Below, piece by piece: positions 1 to 6,149 of a stretch of DNA of 13,764 bases (within the stretch, counting starts at the first letter, position 1; each line of letters begins with the position of its first letter). The stretch spans positions 1 to 13,764 of the forward strand of contig DASQVO010000460.1 of the NCBI GenBank assembly GCA_035640715.1, given 5' to 3'. A program made the translations under genes and the position numbers. The notes beneath the pieces are model-generated. The model saw only the letters and a program-made list of their open reading frames with translations. It did not search any database and had not been told where the DNA came from. Source of the stretch: DASQVO01 sp035640715. GTDB lineage: Bacteria; Actinomycetota; Actinomycetes; Streptosporangiales; Streptosporangiaceae.

Positions 1-47
1 TCTAGGAGCTGGAGCCCAATCCGGTGCCTGACGGCCCGTTCGATCAT

Positions 48-83
48 TTCTCACGACCGGCCTCGTCCTCTAGATTCATGTCA
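48..83 (+). promoter_or_regulatory. Candidate promoter of the 83-673 gene, giving a leaderless transcript
   Basis: A -35-like TTCTCA (48-53) and a -10 TAGATT (71-76) are 17 bases apart. The -10 ends six bases before the ATG at 83, so transcription should begin at or next to the A of the start codon. No Shine-Dalgarno sequence lies upstream of this ATG, which fits a leaderless mRNA. The hexamers are seen directly; the start site is inferred. Confidence 0.42.
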
Positions 84-89
84 TGAATC
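73..89. promoter_or_regulatory. Perfect palindrome over -10/start codon (possible operator)
   Basis: GATTCATG, a single central T, then CATGAATC: eight-base arms with no mismatch. It overlaps the -10 hexamer and the start codon of the membrane-protein gene. A protein bound here would block initiation at the proposed promoter. It could instead form a very short RNA hairpin, but a one-base loop cannot close without opening pairs, so a DNA operator is the better reading. Confidence 0.4.
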
Positions 90-673
90 CTGCGAAGCGG
101 GTGTGGTTCGGGCTCCTCTATGCCGCGGCGTTCGGTGTCGCTGCCGGACTGTTCAAGGGCAACGACACGGGGCTGAGGGGCGGCATCGGCAACCTGAGCG
201 CTCCCTGGCTTCTGGTGGCTTTGTTTCCGGCACTGCACTGCCGGTCGGTGATGCGCGGGGCACTCCTAGGTCTCACCAGCACCCTCGTAGCACTCGCTGG
301 CTTCTATGCAGCACTCACGGCTGTCTTGGCCGGTCAGCTTGGAGGAGAGGGGCACCTCGCTGAGCTCCTCGTCGAGGTGGATGCCAACCGCATCTACTTT
401 CTTGGCGGCATCGTTACCGGACCGATCCTGGGAGCAATTGGCGCGTGGCTTGGCCGCTACCAGCGCAATTCGTTGTGGCTAGTCGTAGGCGCGCTCGTGG
501 CCAGCGAGATCCTGGTGGTCGCGCTGGTGCACGGCCGCCACCTCTTTCCGGCCCCGTTCTACTTCAGCTGGGGCGTCGCTGACTGGACTCCTTATATCGG
601 CGAGTCCATCGTGGGTGTCGCGATCGTACTTGCCGCCTTGCGGCGAAAGCGCTCACGCGCGTCGACCAGATAG
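83..673 (+). CDS. Small polytopic membrane protein, DUF6518-like
   Basis: A 196-residue integral membrane protein with about six hydrophobic segments, roughly at residues 8-24, 41-53, 59-83, 104-123, 131-149 and 171-186. It ends in a basic tail (RRKRSR). The glycine-rich segment GGIVTGPILGAIGAWLG (108-124) looks like a packed helix. Length and layout resemble the actinobacterial DUF6518 family as I remember it, which has no known function. The ATG at 83 is preferred because it sits six bases after a TAGATT -10 element; no Shine-Dalgarno is present. The gene stands alone, with nothing co-directional and intact nearby. It is clearly a real gene; the family name is a moderate guess. Confidence 0.72.
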   Translation: MNPAKRVWFGLLYAAAFGVAAGLFKGNDTGLRGGIGNLSAPWLLVALFPALHCRSVMRGALLGLTSTLVALAGFYAALTAVLAGQLGGEGHLAELLVEVDANRIYFLGGIVTGPILGAIGAWLGRYQRNSLWLVVGALVASEILVVALVHGRHLFPAPFYFSWGVADWTPYIGESIVGVAIVLAALRRKRSRASTR

Positions 674-1034
674 CAGGCACTCAGTCCACGAACGTCCGCA
701 CATGCATGCGATGAGAGTCATCCACTTGTCGGCCAGTGCGCGCAGAACTAGCCGATCGACTGCACGCCAGTATGCGCCTCGCTGACACAAGATTCGGCCG
801 CCCCTATTCGGCGATCCGGCGCCGGGCGGAACACGCGTCCCGTTACGTTACGTGATCTTGCTGGTCTGCCGCCTGCGATCCGTATCCGCCGTTATCTCAA
901 GCCGACCGGGGCGTGACGGCACACCTCGCGCCGCGCGCAGTTCAGGGTAATCGGCGCGGCTGTCGACGCTCGGTCATGCCGCGATGAGGGCTGCTTGCGT
1001 TGCCGACACTGCGGGGCCGATCATCAGGTGCGGC
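674..1034. other. Gene-free stretch with decayed coding traces
   Basis: No credible gene is seen. On the minus strand, about 790-674 reads a short string containing AVDRLVLRALADKWMTLI. This resembles the core of HxlR-type winged-helix regulators (a 'DKWT.LI' signature) but is only about 30 residues long with no start. One copy of the 15-bp repeat CCCTATTCGGCGATC lies at 802-816. The composition looks like coding sequence that has lost its frame. Confidence 0.4.
802..816 (+). repeat. 15-bp direct repeat, copy A
   Basis: CCCTATTCGGCGATC, identical to 1854-1868. Both copies are preceded by TGACAC (783-788 and 1844-1849) and a TCGGC stretch, with the spacing differing by 9 bases. The similarity therefore reaches about 25-34 bases with gaps. 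The copies bracket the VOC and DUF262 remnants. Confidence 0.6.
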
Positions 1035-1192
1035 TAGTAATCCGAGGTAGTAGCCAACTGGATCAACAATCCGGAAATCCGTCAGGCCCCAGGGACGATC
1101 CTGAAGGTCATCTCCAGAGACCATCCAGCCGCTACCACCCGATCCCGCTCACCAGCGACAATCGCGTCAAGATCGTCTGGAAAGATCTCCCC
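1035..1192 (-). pseudogene. VOC (glyoxalase/bleomycin-resistance fold) C-terminal remnant, frameshifted
   Basis: Read on the minus strand, one frame gives EIFPDDLDAIVAGERDRVV followed by AAGWSLEM. The next frame then continues as DLQDRPWGLTDFRIVDP and VGYYLGLL. The string 'PWGL.DFRIVDP.GYYL' is the usual last beta-strand region of VOC-superfamily proteins (small metal-binding or drug-binding dimers). The two halves join only if the frame changes near 1105-1112. I find no N-terminal half: upstream minus-strand frames are either closed or unrecognisable. This is therefore a broken tail of about 50 residues from a protein normally of 120-150. The VOC assignment rests on the C-terminal motif. Confidence 0.6.
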
Positions 1193-1468
1193 CTGCACGG
1201 CGCGGCTAGGCACACCCTCGCGGGCGCCGACCTGGCCACCACTATCGTGATGGCCTTTGGCGTCGGCGGGTTGCTGGCCGACACGATCGCGGTGAGCGCC
1301 ACGATGATCAGGCGGCGCAGAGCATTGGCCGGTGCGTGCCACAGATGTCGTCACCCTTGCCGGGAGGTCATGGCGCCTTGCCGGGGATCGACACACAGCA
1401 ATGGCCGCTCACTCGCCGGCCGACTTCTTAAACTAGGTACTGCGGCCGGGGACGTGCCACACGTGTAG

Positions 1469-1849
1469 TCAACCTTGTCGGGCGGCCACAGCACCGGTCC
1501 CGAACCAGACGCACTTGCTGTGGCCACCCCGGTTGCTTACAGCTCTCCTGCTCCGCGATGCCCGGACCAGCGTGCGCCTGACAAGCCAGCTTTCGATGAC
1601 ATTAAGAGCCTTGGTGAGCTGGTCGCCGGGGACCGCGGCTCCGTCCGGGTCAAGCAGGAACAGCACGAGTGGTTTGACCGCTTCGCTTCCTATGACGCCA
1701 GTGCGGTAGGCGTACCGGCCCGGTGGATGCGCCGCGCTGCGGCCGTGGCCGTGCGGATCTGCCGCGATGAGGTCGTGCACCACCGACTGCAGGGCGCATA
1801 ACTGGATCATCTGCGTGCGGTATTCGCGTTCCTGTGACGTAGTTGACAC
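1469..1849 (-). pseudogene. DUF262/GmrSD-type restriction protein fragment
   Basis: The 126-codon minus frame is homologous-looking over its first 98 codons (1849 to 1556). Key strings are QMIQLCALQSVVHDLIAADP, GSEAVKPLVLFLLDPDG and VIESWLVRRTLVRAS. This matches my recollection of the helical region after the DUF262 nuclease domain in GmrSD-like type IV restriction enzymes. There 'E.WLVRR.L.R.TTK.YN' precedes the DUF1524 part. After VRAS the expected TTKxYN is missing and the rest is unlike the family. The N-terminal nuclease domain (its DGQQR motif) and the C-terminal HNH-like part are both absent. The fragment lies downstream, in the minus direction, of the JetA-like piece. Confidence 0.6.
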
Positions 1850-1853
1850 TCGG

Positions 1854-1868
1854 CCCTATTCGGCGATC
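1854..1868 (+). repeat. 15-bp direct repeat, copy B
   Basis: Second copy of CCCTATTCGGCGATC (first at 802-816). It sits exactly in the gap between the DUF262 fragment (ends at 1849) and the JetA-like fragment (ends about 1887), so it marks a junction between two unrelated gene pieces. Confidence 0.6.
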
Positions 1869-1886
1869 TGCGCGCCAACAGCAGGC

Positions 1887-2076
1887 TCAACTGAAGCTTT
1901 CAAACTCGGCGGACAGGTCGGTGAGCAGGCGCCGAGAACAGATCCATGATCGCCAGGTAGTCGGCGGACTCGTCGGCCATGAGGTAGCGGAACAGGTCAT
2001 GCCGGGAACGGTCCACCGGTTGCGAGACCGTGTCCGAAAGCTCCACAGCGGAAAGGCTAGAGGAACCGGCCGACAT
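1887..2076 (-). pseudogene. DUF2397 / JetA-like (Wadjet) N-terminal fragment, frameshifted
   Basis: From a possible ATG at 2076 the minus strand reads about 38 residues to SQPVDRSRHDLFRYLMAD and ESADYLAIMDLFSA. A frame change near 1929-1932 then continues as LLTDLSAEFE before a stop at 1887. A conserved 'hDLFRY..AD.A.DY.AIM.LFtatLLTDLSA.E' start is what I remember for DUF2397 (TIGR02677), the JetA subunit of Wadjet SMC-like plasmid-defence complexes. JetA proteins are about 450-500 residues; only the first 50 or so remain. No JetB, JetC or JetD piece is visible. The assignment is by memory of the family signature and is moderate. Confidence 0.5.
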
Positions 2077-2201
2077 TTCCAGCGCGCTCGCCGGATTCGA
2101 ACGAGGGCTGCGGCGGTGCCTAACTGCTGCGGGGTTGGCCGCTTGCTGCGCAGGAACTCCAGGCCGTCCACGTCGCGAAGCTGCGGCGGGACAGGATGGC
2201 G

Positions 2202-2533
2202 ATGACAAACGGGGAGTCGGTGGGCGGACGTACGCGGAAAACCGCCCGTACCTGCTGCCCGAGACTCTCGGGGAGCTGGCCGGCCCGGTGACCGGTGTCG
2301 TCCAGTTGCCGCTGCGCCCGGACTGGTCAGAACGGGCAGGGTTCCACCTGGATGACCCGGCTGAGCAGAACGTGATGTACGAGCGGGTGATCCGCAAGGC
2401 CACCAGAGTCGATGATCTTCGTTCGTATCTCAACGAAGAGGTTCTCCGCCTGGCGTGGCGTCACCTCTTCCCCCCGGCGCGTGCCCGGCGGAGCTGGGAA
2501 GAGCGTTTCCCTGACCTGAGGCTCGCTGCGTAG
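2202..2533 (+). pseudogene. AbiEii-partner (putative antitoxin) gene, start probably frameshifted
   Basis: The body from 2228 reads TYAENRPYLLPETLGELAG, then a WSERAGFHLDDPAEQ segment, an MYERVIRKA segment, and ends at WEERFPDLRLAA (stop 2531-2533). I recall this as the small (about 110-residue) protein encoded just before AbiEii-like nucleotidyltransferase toxins in actinomycetes, where it is a presumed antitoxin. The most plausible start is the ATG at 2202 (AGGA five bases before). That frame reads MTNGESVGGR and then must shift near 2228 to enter the body. The alternative is an in-frame but unconvincing start far upstream (ATG 2030 or TTG 2135). It lies 21 bases before the toxin fragment. 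The partner role is inferred from context. Confidence 0.55.
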
Positions 2534-2554
2534 CCGCGGAGAGCGGCTTCCCTT

Positions 2555-2726
2555 ATGGATCCATTCCACGAGCGACGTGCCCGTATCGCGCTGGATGCGG
2601 CCGGGTCGTATGGCTTTGCCCTGGCGGGTGGGTACGCTGTCCAGGTTCATGGTTTCCTGAAGCGCCTCTCATCCGACGTGGACCTGTTTGCTGCGGCAGG
2701 CGATGAGTTCGAGGCGCTTGCGCCGG
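2555..2726 (+). pseudogene. AbiEii/AbiGii-type nucleotidyltransferase toxin, truncated
   Basis: Starts MDPFHERRARIALDAAG and continues with SYGFALAGGYAVQVHGF and SSDVDLF. The GG at residues 25-26 and the DxD of DVDLF are the nucleotide-binding and metal-binding signature of DUF1814/AbiEii nucleotidyltransferases. The active site is therefore formally present, but family members run 200-300 residues and recognisable sequence stops after about residue 55. The frame stays open to 3205 only as the antisense of the convergent TfoX-N gene, whose stop is at 2727, so a deletion joined the two. ATG 2555 follows the partner gene by 21 bases with a weak GGAG. A nonfunctional remnant is the likeliest reading. 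Confidence 0.68.
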
Positions 2727-3056
2727 CTATTTCGGTGGCAGGCTGCGGGCGTGTGCGACGCCACGTGAGACCCAGCGGCGCAAGTCCTCATCCTCCGCAC
2801 ACATGCTGGCGTCCACCACGATCCAGCCCTTCATCGGCCGGCCGGTCATGTCGAACGGGCGCGTGCCCGGCTCCGCCAGCAGCGTGTTCTGCTGTCCGGG
2901 ATCGGTGCGGACAAGCAGGTCGTCCCCGTAGACCCCGACGGCCATGTTGCCATCGAGCAGGACGGCCAGGCCGCCGAACATCTTCTTCGCGGCCAGTCCG
3001 GCCTCGTCGCCGAGGATGTCCAGCAGCCGGGTTGCCAGTCCTTCGTCGTACGCCAC
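2727..3056 (-). CDS. TfoX N-terminal domain protein
   Basis: A 109-residue protein beginning at GTG 3056 (MAYDEGLATRLLDILGD). It carries the TfoX-N core: AAKKMFGGLAVLLDG (22-36) with the invariant KKMFGG, NMAVGVYGDDLLVR, a RPFDMTGRPMKGW segment, and the typical end RWVSRGVAHARSLPPK. The length matches stand-alone TfoX-N proteins, which are common in actinomycetes and lack a proven function; they share only the N-terminal fold of the competence regulator TfoX/Sxy. GTG 3056 is chosen because homology begins exactly there; the frame is open further upstream but has no family sequence and no Shine-Dalgarno. It appears intact and abuts the truncated AbiEii gene tail to tail. Confidence 0.85.
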   Translation of the reverse strand: MAYDEGLATRLLDILGDEAGLAAKKMFGGLAVLLDGNMAVGVYGDDLLVRTDPGQQNTLLAEPGTRPFDMTGRPMKGWIVVDASMCAEDEDLRRWVSRGVAHARSLPPK

Positions 3057-3180
3057 GCAGGCATGGTCGCACAGATGCGGGACTGGAGGCCGGGAAGCAG
3101 GGCGCAGTCCGCCAGAGGAATGGCCAGCCGCAGAATCACCAGATCTGCGCGTCGCACCGCTGTTGCTGTGCGAATGGGAA

Positions 3181-3510
3181 TCAGCGCCGGTACGGGTCCT
3201 GGTAGTACGGGTCGTCAGCGCGATACAGGTCGCGGGTACGGGCATCGGTGGGAGGCACCTGACGCCGCTCCGGATACGCCGGGCCTTGCGGGCCCTGCTG
3301 GTAGCCAGCCGAGTTTGCCTGGTAGGACGAGCGCCGGCTACGAGCCCATGGCGCCCAGACCACCATCCACAGCACCAAGCCGGCGACACCGACCGCCATC
3401 AGGATGTCGCCGATCGTGTGCAGGTTGACGCCGTGCGTCTACACCGTGGAAATGGCGAACCGGAGCACGGCGCCGACCGCGATCAGAACCAGGGCACCAC
3501 CGACCGTCAT
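3181..3510 (-). pseudogene. DUF6458-like small membrane protein with in-frame TAG at codon 24
   Basis: From ATG 3510, with a strong Shine-Dalgarno (GGAGG, six bases before), the frame reads MTVGGALVLIAVGAVLRFAI, then STV and a TAG (3441-3439). It continues without change of frame as THGVNLHTIGDILMAVGVAG, a second hydrophobic segment LVLWMVVWAPWA, and a hydrophilic Tyr/Arg-rich tail ending at 3181. Two TM helices plus a polar tail in about 109 residues fits DUF6458-type proteins. The downstream ATG at 3399 has no ribosome site and would drop the first helix, so the TAG probably breaks the gene. Sequencing error or amber readthrough are the alternatives. Confidence 0.72.
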
Positions 3511-3812
3511 AATGCGCCTCCAGTGAGCGATGTATGCTCGCAGCTCAGCTTCCGGGTATGGGCAGGCAAAAGGTCCGCCCGGGCACTTCTCTGGTAAGCG
3601 GCAGAGGACCTCATAACGTCACAGCAGCCACACCCGCACGCCGCCCGTCATGACCCAGGCCATGGCCGCCCTGGTCATGCTGATCGTGCCTGGTCGTAGT
3701 CTTCCGGTCAGATAGCTGCTGGCCACGCCGTGCGGCTCATCCTTTCCGCGGCAATGGCTGTTTGCGGGCGACTGGTGGCGGTCATGGCCGGTCTGGCCCT
3801 GTAGCGCCCCGG
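3511..3812. other. Intergenic stretch without a supported gene
   Basis: This region separates the dehalogenase-like gene (stop 3813) from the DUF6458-like gene (start 3510), both minus strand. It holds the GGAGG ribosome site for the latter (about 3517-3521 in plus coordinates). A short plus-strand hydrophobic reading ends with a stop near 3801 (AVRLILSAAMAVCGRL); it could be the tail of a lost membrane protein but has no start. No clear terminator hairpin was found. Confidence 0.4.
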
Positions 3813-4679
3813 TCATGGCAGCGTCCGGCCGAGGAAACCGCGGATGTAGCCCGCGACCGTGTCGAGGTGGCTTTCCAGCAGGAAGTGGCCGCCGTCGAGC
3901 AGCTGGATCTCAGCGCCGGGCGCGTCATCGGCGAACGCGCGAGCACCCTCGGGGCCGAAGATCTCGTCGTTACGGCCCCAGACGGCCAGCAGCGGAACCC
4001 CGCTGTCGCGCAGGTAGGCGTGCAGCCGCGGGTACAGCGGGAGGTTGCTGGCGTAGTCGGCGAACAGGGCCAGCTGCACCAGGTCGTTTCCCGGCCGCGA
4101 CACCAGGCCGACGTCGTGATACCAGGTGTCGGGGCTGACGACGCTCTGGTCCGGCACGCCGTGCAGGTACTGCCACCGGATGGCCTCCAGGGTCAGGGCC
4201 TGGCGGATGGCGGCTTCGGTCTGCGGGTTCTGGTCCTGCCAGTACTCCCGCACCGGCTTCCAGAAGCCCTCGGCAAAGCCGGCCTCGTAGCCGTTGCCGT
4301 TCTGGGTGATGATCGCTGTTATCGCGTCCGGGTCCGCCAGGGCGAGCCGCCAGCCCACGGGCGCGCCGTAGTCCTGGACGTACATGGCATACCGGGTGAC
4401 CCCGAGCTGGCCCAGCAGGGCCGCGGTCAGGCCGGCCAGAGCGTCGAAGGTGTAGCCGAACTCATCGGCGGGCGGGGCGTCGGACAAGCCGAACCCCAGG
4501 TGGTCGGGGGCGATCACGTGATACCGGTCGGCCAGCAGCGGGATCAGGTTGCGGAACATGAAGGAGCTGGCGGGGTAGCCGTGCAGCAGCACCACGGCCG
4601 GCGCGCCGGCCGGCCCCGCCTCCCGGTAGAACAATTGCCGTCCGCGGACGGTGGCGTAGCGGTGATGAATAGCTGTCAT
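3813..4679 (-). CDS. Alpha/beta hydrolase, haloalkane dehalogenase/epoxide hydrolase-like
   Basis: A 288-residue soluble alpha/beta-hydrolase. The oxyanion-hole loop is HGYPASS (33-39), and the HLGFGLSD turn (60-67) is typical of the dehalogenase/epoxide-hydrolase branch. The nucleophile position is Asp103 in YVQDYGAPVGW, so ester formation on Asp rather than Ser is expected. The acid is probably Asp238 (WGRNDEIF) and the base His265 (GGHFLLES). A cap region rich in Trp/Tyr lies at about 130-205. Substrate cannot be told: halogenated alkane, epoxide or fluoroacetate-like compounds are all possible. ATG 4679 has GGAG five bases upstream. No signal peptide is seen, so it is cytoplasmic. It appears monocistronic and intact. 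Confidence 0.87.
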   Translation of the reverse strand: MTAIHHRYATVRGRQLFYREAGPAGAPAVVLLHGYPASSFMFRNLIPLLADRYHVIAPDHLGFGLSDAPPADEFGYTFDALAGLTAALLGQLGVTRYAMYVQDYGAPVGWRLALADPDAITAIITQNGNGYEAGFAEGFWKPVREYWQDQNPQTEAAIRQALTLEAIRWQYLHGVPDQSVVSPDTWYHDVGLVSRPGNDLVQLALFADYASNLPLYPRLHAYLRDSGVPLLAVWGRNDEIFGPEGARAFADDAPGAEIQLLDGGHFLLESHLDTVAGYIRGFLGRTLP

Positions 4680-4804
4680 CCCTGCTCCGTTCAGGACTCG
4701 GGACCGGGCTGGCGGTGATCAGGTCAGCGCGTAACCCCGTCGGTGCACAGCGTAACGTCGGTCAGGGAAAGGCTGGTCAGGGCGAACAGGACGCTCTTGG
4801 CATG

Positions 4805-4987
4805 CCCTCGGCAGCGCCGTGGGACGCCCTCGCCGAGCAAAGCCCCGGGCGGCTGCGCCCATGCGCGAACGACGACTGCCACCTGTTCCTCATCGACCCC
4901 AGCAAGGCCAACAACGCCCGGTGGTGCTCGATGGCGGTCTGCGGCAACAGGATGAAGGCCCGCCGGCACTATCAGCGGGTGCGGAAC
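4805..4987 (+). pseudogene. CGNR zinc-finger protein, C-terminal remnant
   Basis: The strings RLRPCANDDCHLFLID (4850-4897) and RWCSMAVCGNRMKARRHY (4919-4972) are the complete CGNR zinc finger: two CxxxC-type cysteine pairs, the last holding the family name CGNR, followed by a basic helix. It is preceded by PWDALAEQSPG, the usual linker. The normal N-terminal ABATE (stress-related) domain of about 120 residues is missing; the preceding bases (4715-4804) read as unrelated sequence. The frame stays open to 5824, but beyond about 4987 it is only antisense to the next gene, and no native stop remains. The family is usually a DNA-binding regulator; this piece is likely dead. Confidence 0.72.
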
Positions 4988-5038
4988 ACACAGGGGGATG
5001 AGATCCCACTGTCAGCCGGCCGACGTGGATCTGCCGCG

Positions 5039-5880
5039 TTAGCTCGTATGGGTGAGCACCTGGTGCAGGACGCGGCCGCACTGCTCGGGCAGAGCCACGA
5101 ACCCGCCGTGGTCACCGGGGAACTCGGCCACGGGCGTACCGAGCTGGTCCGCGAGTGCCACGGCACTACGGTTGGCGAGCTGCCCCCTCGACGTGGCCCC
5201 GACGGCGACCACAATGCGCGTCGATGCCGCCCGCAGCGCCTCGACGTCGGGCCGGTAACGCGTGGTCGGGCGGATCAGATGGGCGAGGAACACTTCGGTG
5301 GTGGCACGCATCCGGGCCGCCTGCTCCGGCGAAGGGTCCCAGCGCGGTGCCTCTGCCTCCTGGCCGGATGCCCCGCCCAGGCCGGCATGGGCCATGAACT
5401 TCTGCATTGCCTTGTCAGCCCCATCAGCCCGGTAGGTGTCGTAGATGTCCTGAATCTGGGCACGCACCTGCGCGCTGTCGGGCAGCAACTCGACCACCGG
5501 AGGTTCGTGGGCCACCAGCGTACGCACCTGGCCGGGGTGGGCGGTGACCAGTGCGAGCCCGACGACGGCGCCGCCGCTGCTGCCGAAGACGTACGCCGGT
5601 TCGCCGCCGAGTGCCGACAGCAGGCGGTGCACGTCGTCGGCCTGCTGCTCGGGCGTCACGTCCTGGCCGACGTCATCGCGGCTGCTGTTGCCGATGCCAC
5701 GCGGGTCGTACGTCACGACGGTGTAGTCGCCGGCGAGCGCGCTGGCGAGCCCGGCGAAGCCGGTGCTGTCCATCGGCGAGCCAATCAGCAGCAGCAGCAG
5801 CGGTCCGGTGCCCGGCGCTCGTAGTACAGCCGTGCGCCAGGCACGTCCAGGGTGTGAGTCACCAGGTCTGAGTCGGGCAT
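5039..5880 (-). pseudogene. Serine alpha/beta hydrolase, frameshifted near its N-terminus
   Basis: From ATG 5880 (AAGGA nine bases before) the frame reads MPDSDLVTHTLDVPGARLYY, then ERRAPD, and hits a stop. Adding one base in the GGG run near 5813-5817 restores ERRGTGPLLLLIGSPMDS, which joins the long frame ending at 5039. That frame alone, from ATG 5773, is 244 residues. It has YDPRGIG (22-28), the nucleophile elbow FGSSGGA (Ser66), and the base His in FPGDHGGFV near the C-terminus. Starting at 5773 would drop strands 1-3 and the oxyanion loop, so a true one-base deletion or a sequencing error is likely. It lies 38 bases behind the oxidoreductase relic, probably the same operon. Substrate unknown. 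Confidence 0.78.
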
Positions 5881-5918
5881 GACGGGCCGTCCTTCCGTTG
5901 AGTCTCTGCCATGTGGCG

Positions 5919-6071
5919 CTAACGGTGAGACTCGGATTGGCTCACAGACTCATCGGCGGATGCCGCGTCGGCGAGGACGTTCGCGGTGAGGTCGGCGAGG
6001 CCCGTCGTGCCGCCACCGGCAATCACCACGTCATACCGCCCACCGTCGCCGGGCCGGTGTTGTCGGGTCAT
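5919..6071 (-). pseudogene. FAD/NAD(P) oxidoreductase collapsed to 50 codons
   Basis: ATG 6071 has an excellent ribosome site (GGAGGTG, about seven bases before). The protein opens with GGRYDVVIAGGGTTGL, the dinucleotide-binding start of thioredoxin-reductase-like flavoproteins. It then runs directly into ADLTANVLADAAS and an acidic/serine tail, and stops at 5919. Family members have about 300-330 residues, so nearly the whole enzyme has been removed, apparently by an internal deletion that kept both ends in frame. It is divergent from the XRE-cupin regulator (78-base gap) and 38 bases before the frameshifted hydrolase. It might be translated as a 50-residue peptide, but FAD binding is not expected. 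Confidence 0.62.
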
Positions 6072-6113
6072 CGTGACCACCTCCGCGCCCAATGTGGCTC
6101 GCATGGCGATAAC

Positions 6114-6149
6114 TTGACAAAATCCTTTGCCGAAACTGCAATAGGCGGA
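6114..6149 (+). promoter_or_regulatory. Sigma-A-type promoter of the XRE-cupin gene, leaderless
   Basis: A perfect -35 TTGACA (6114-6119), a 17-base spacer and a -10 TGCAAT (6137-6142, four of six consensus) lie so that the ATG at 6149 is the seventh base after the -10. Transcription should therefore start on the start codon. This is the best promoter in the window. The region is AT-richer than its surroundings and lies between two divergent genes. Confidence 0.65.

Noticed and set aside
674..790. Minus-strand HxlR-like string (LRALADKWMTLI)
   Set aside because: Only about 30 residues, no start, and the rest of the winged helix is absent; too short to list as a gene remnant.
995..1468. Plus-strand 157-codon open frame
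   Set aside because: Unlike any family I know, no ribosome site, and it overlaps the VOC relic on the other strand, which has clear motifs.
3619..3816. Minus-strand 65-codon frame between the dehalogenase and DUF6458-like genes
   Set aside because: No ribosome site, low-complexity translation and no recognisable motif.
3762..4718. Plus-strand 318-codon frame opposite the dehalogenase-like gene
   Set aside because: Antisense of a gene with clear catalytic motifs; in high-GC DNA such long shadow frames are expected.
5786..5801. CAG repeat run as a regulatory microsatellite
   Set aside because: It codes the LLLL strand of the hydrolase and is a normal consequence of CTG codon preference; noted only as a slippage-prone site.
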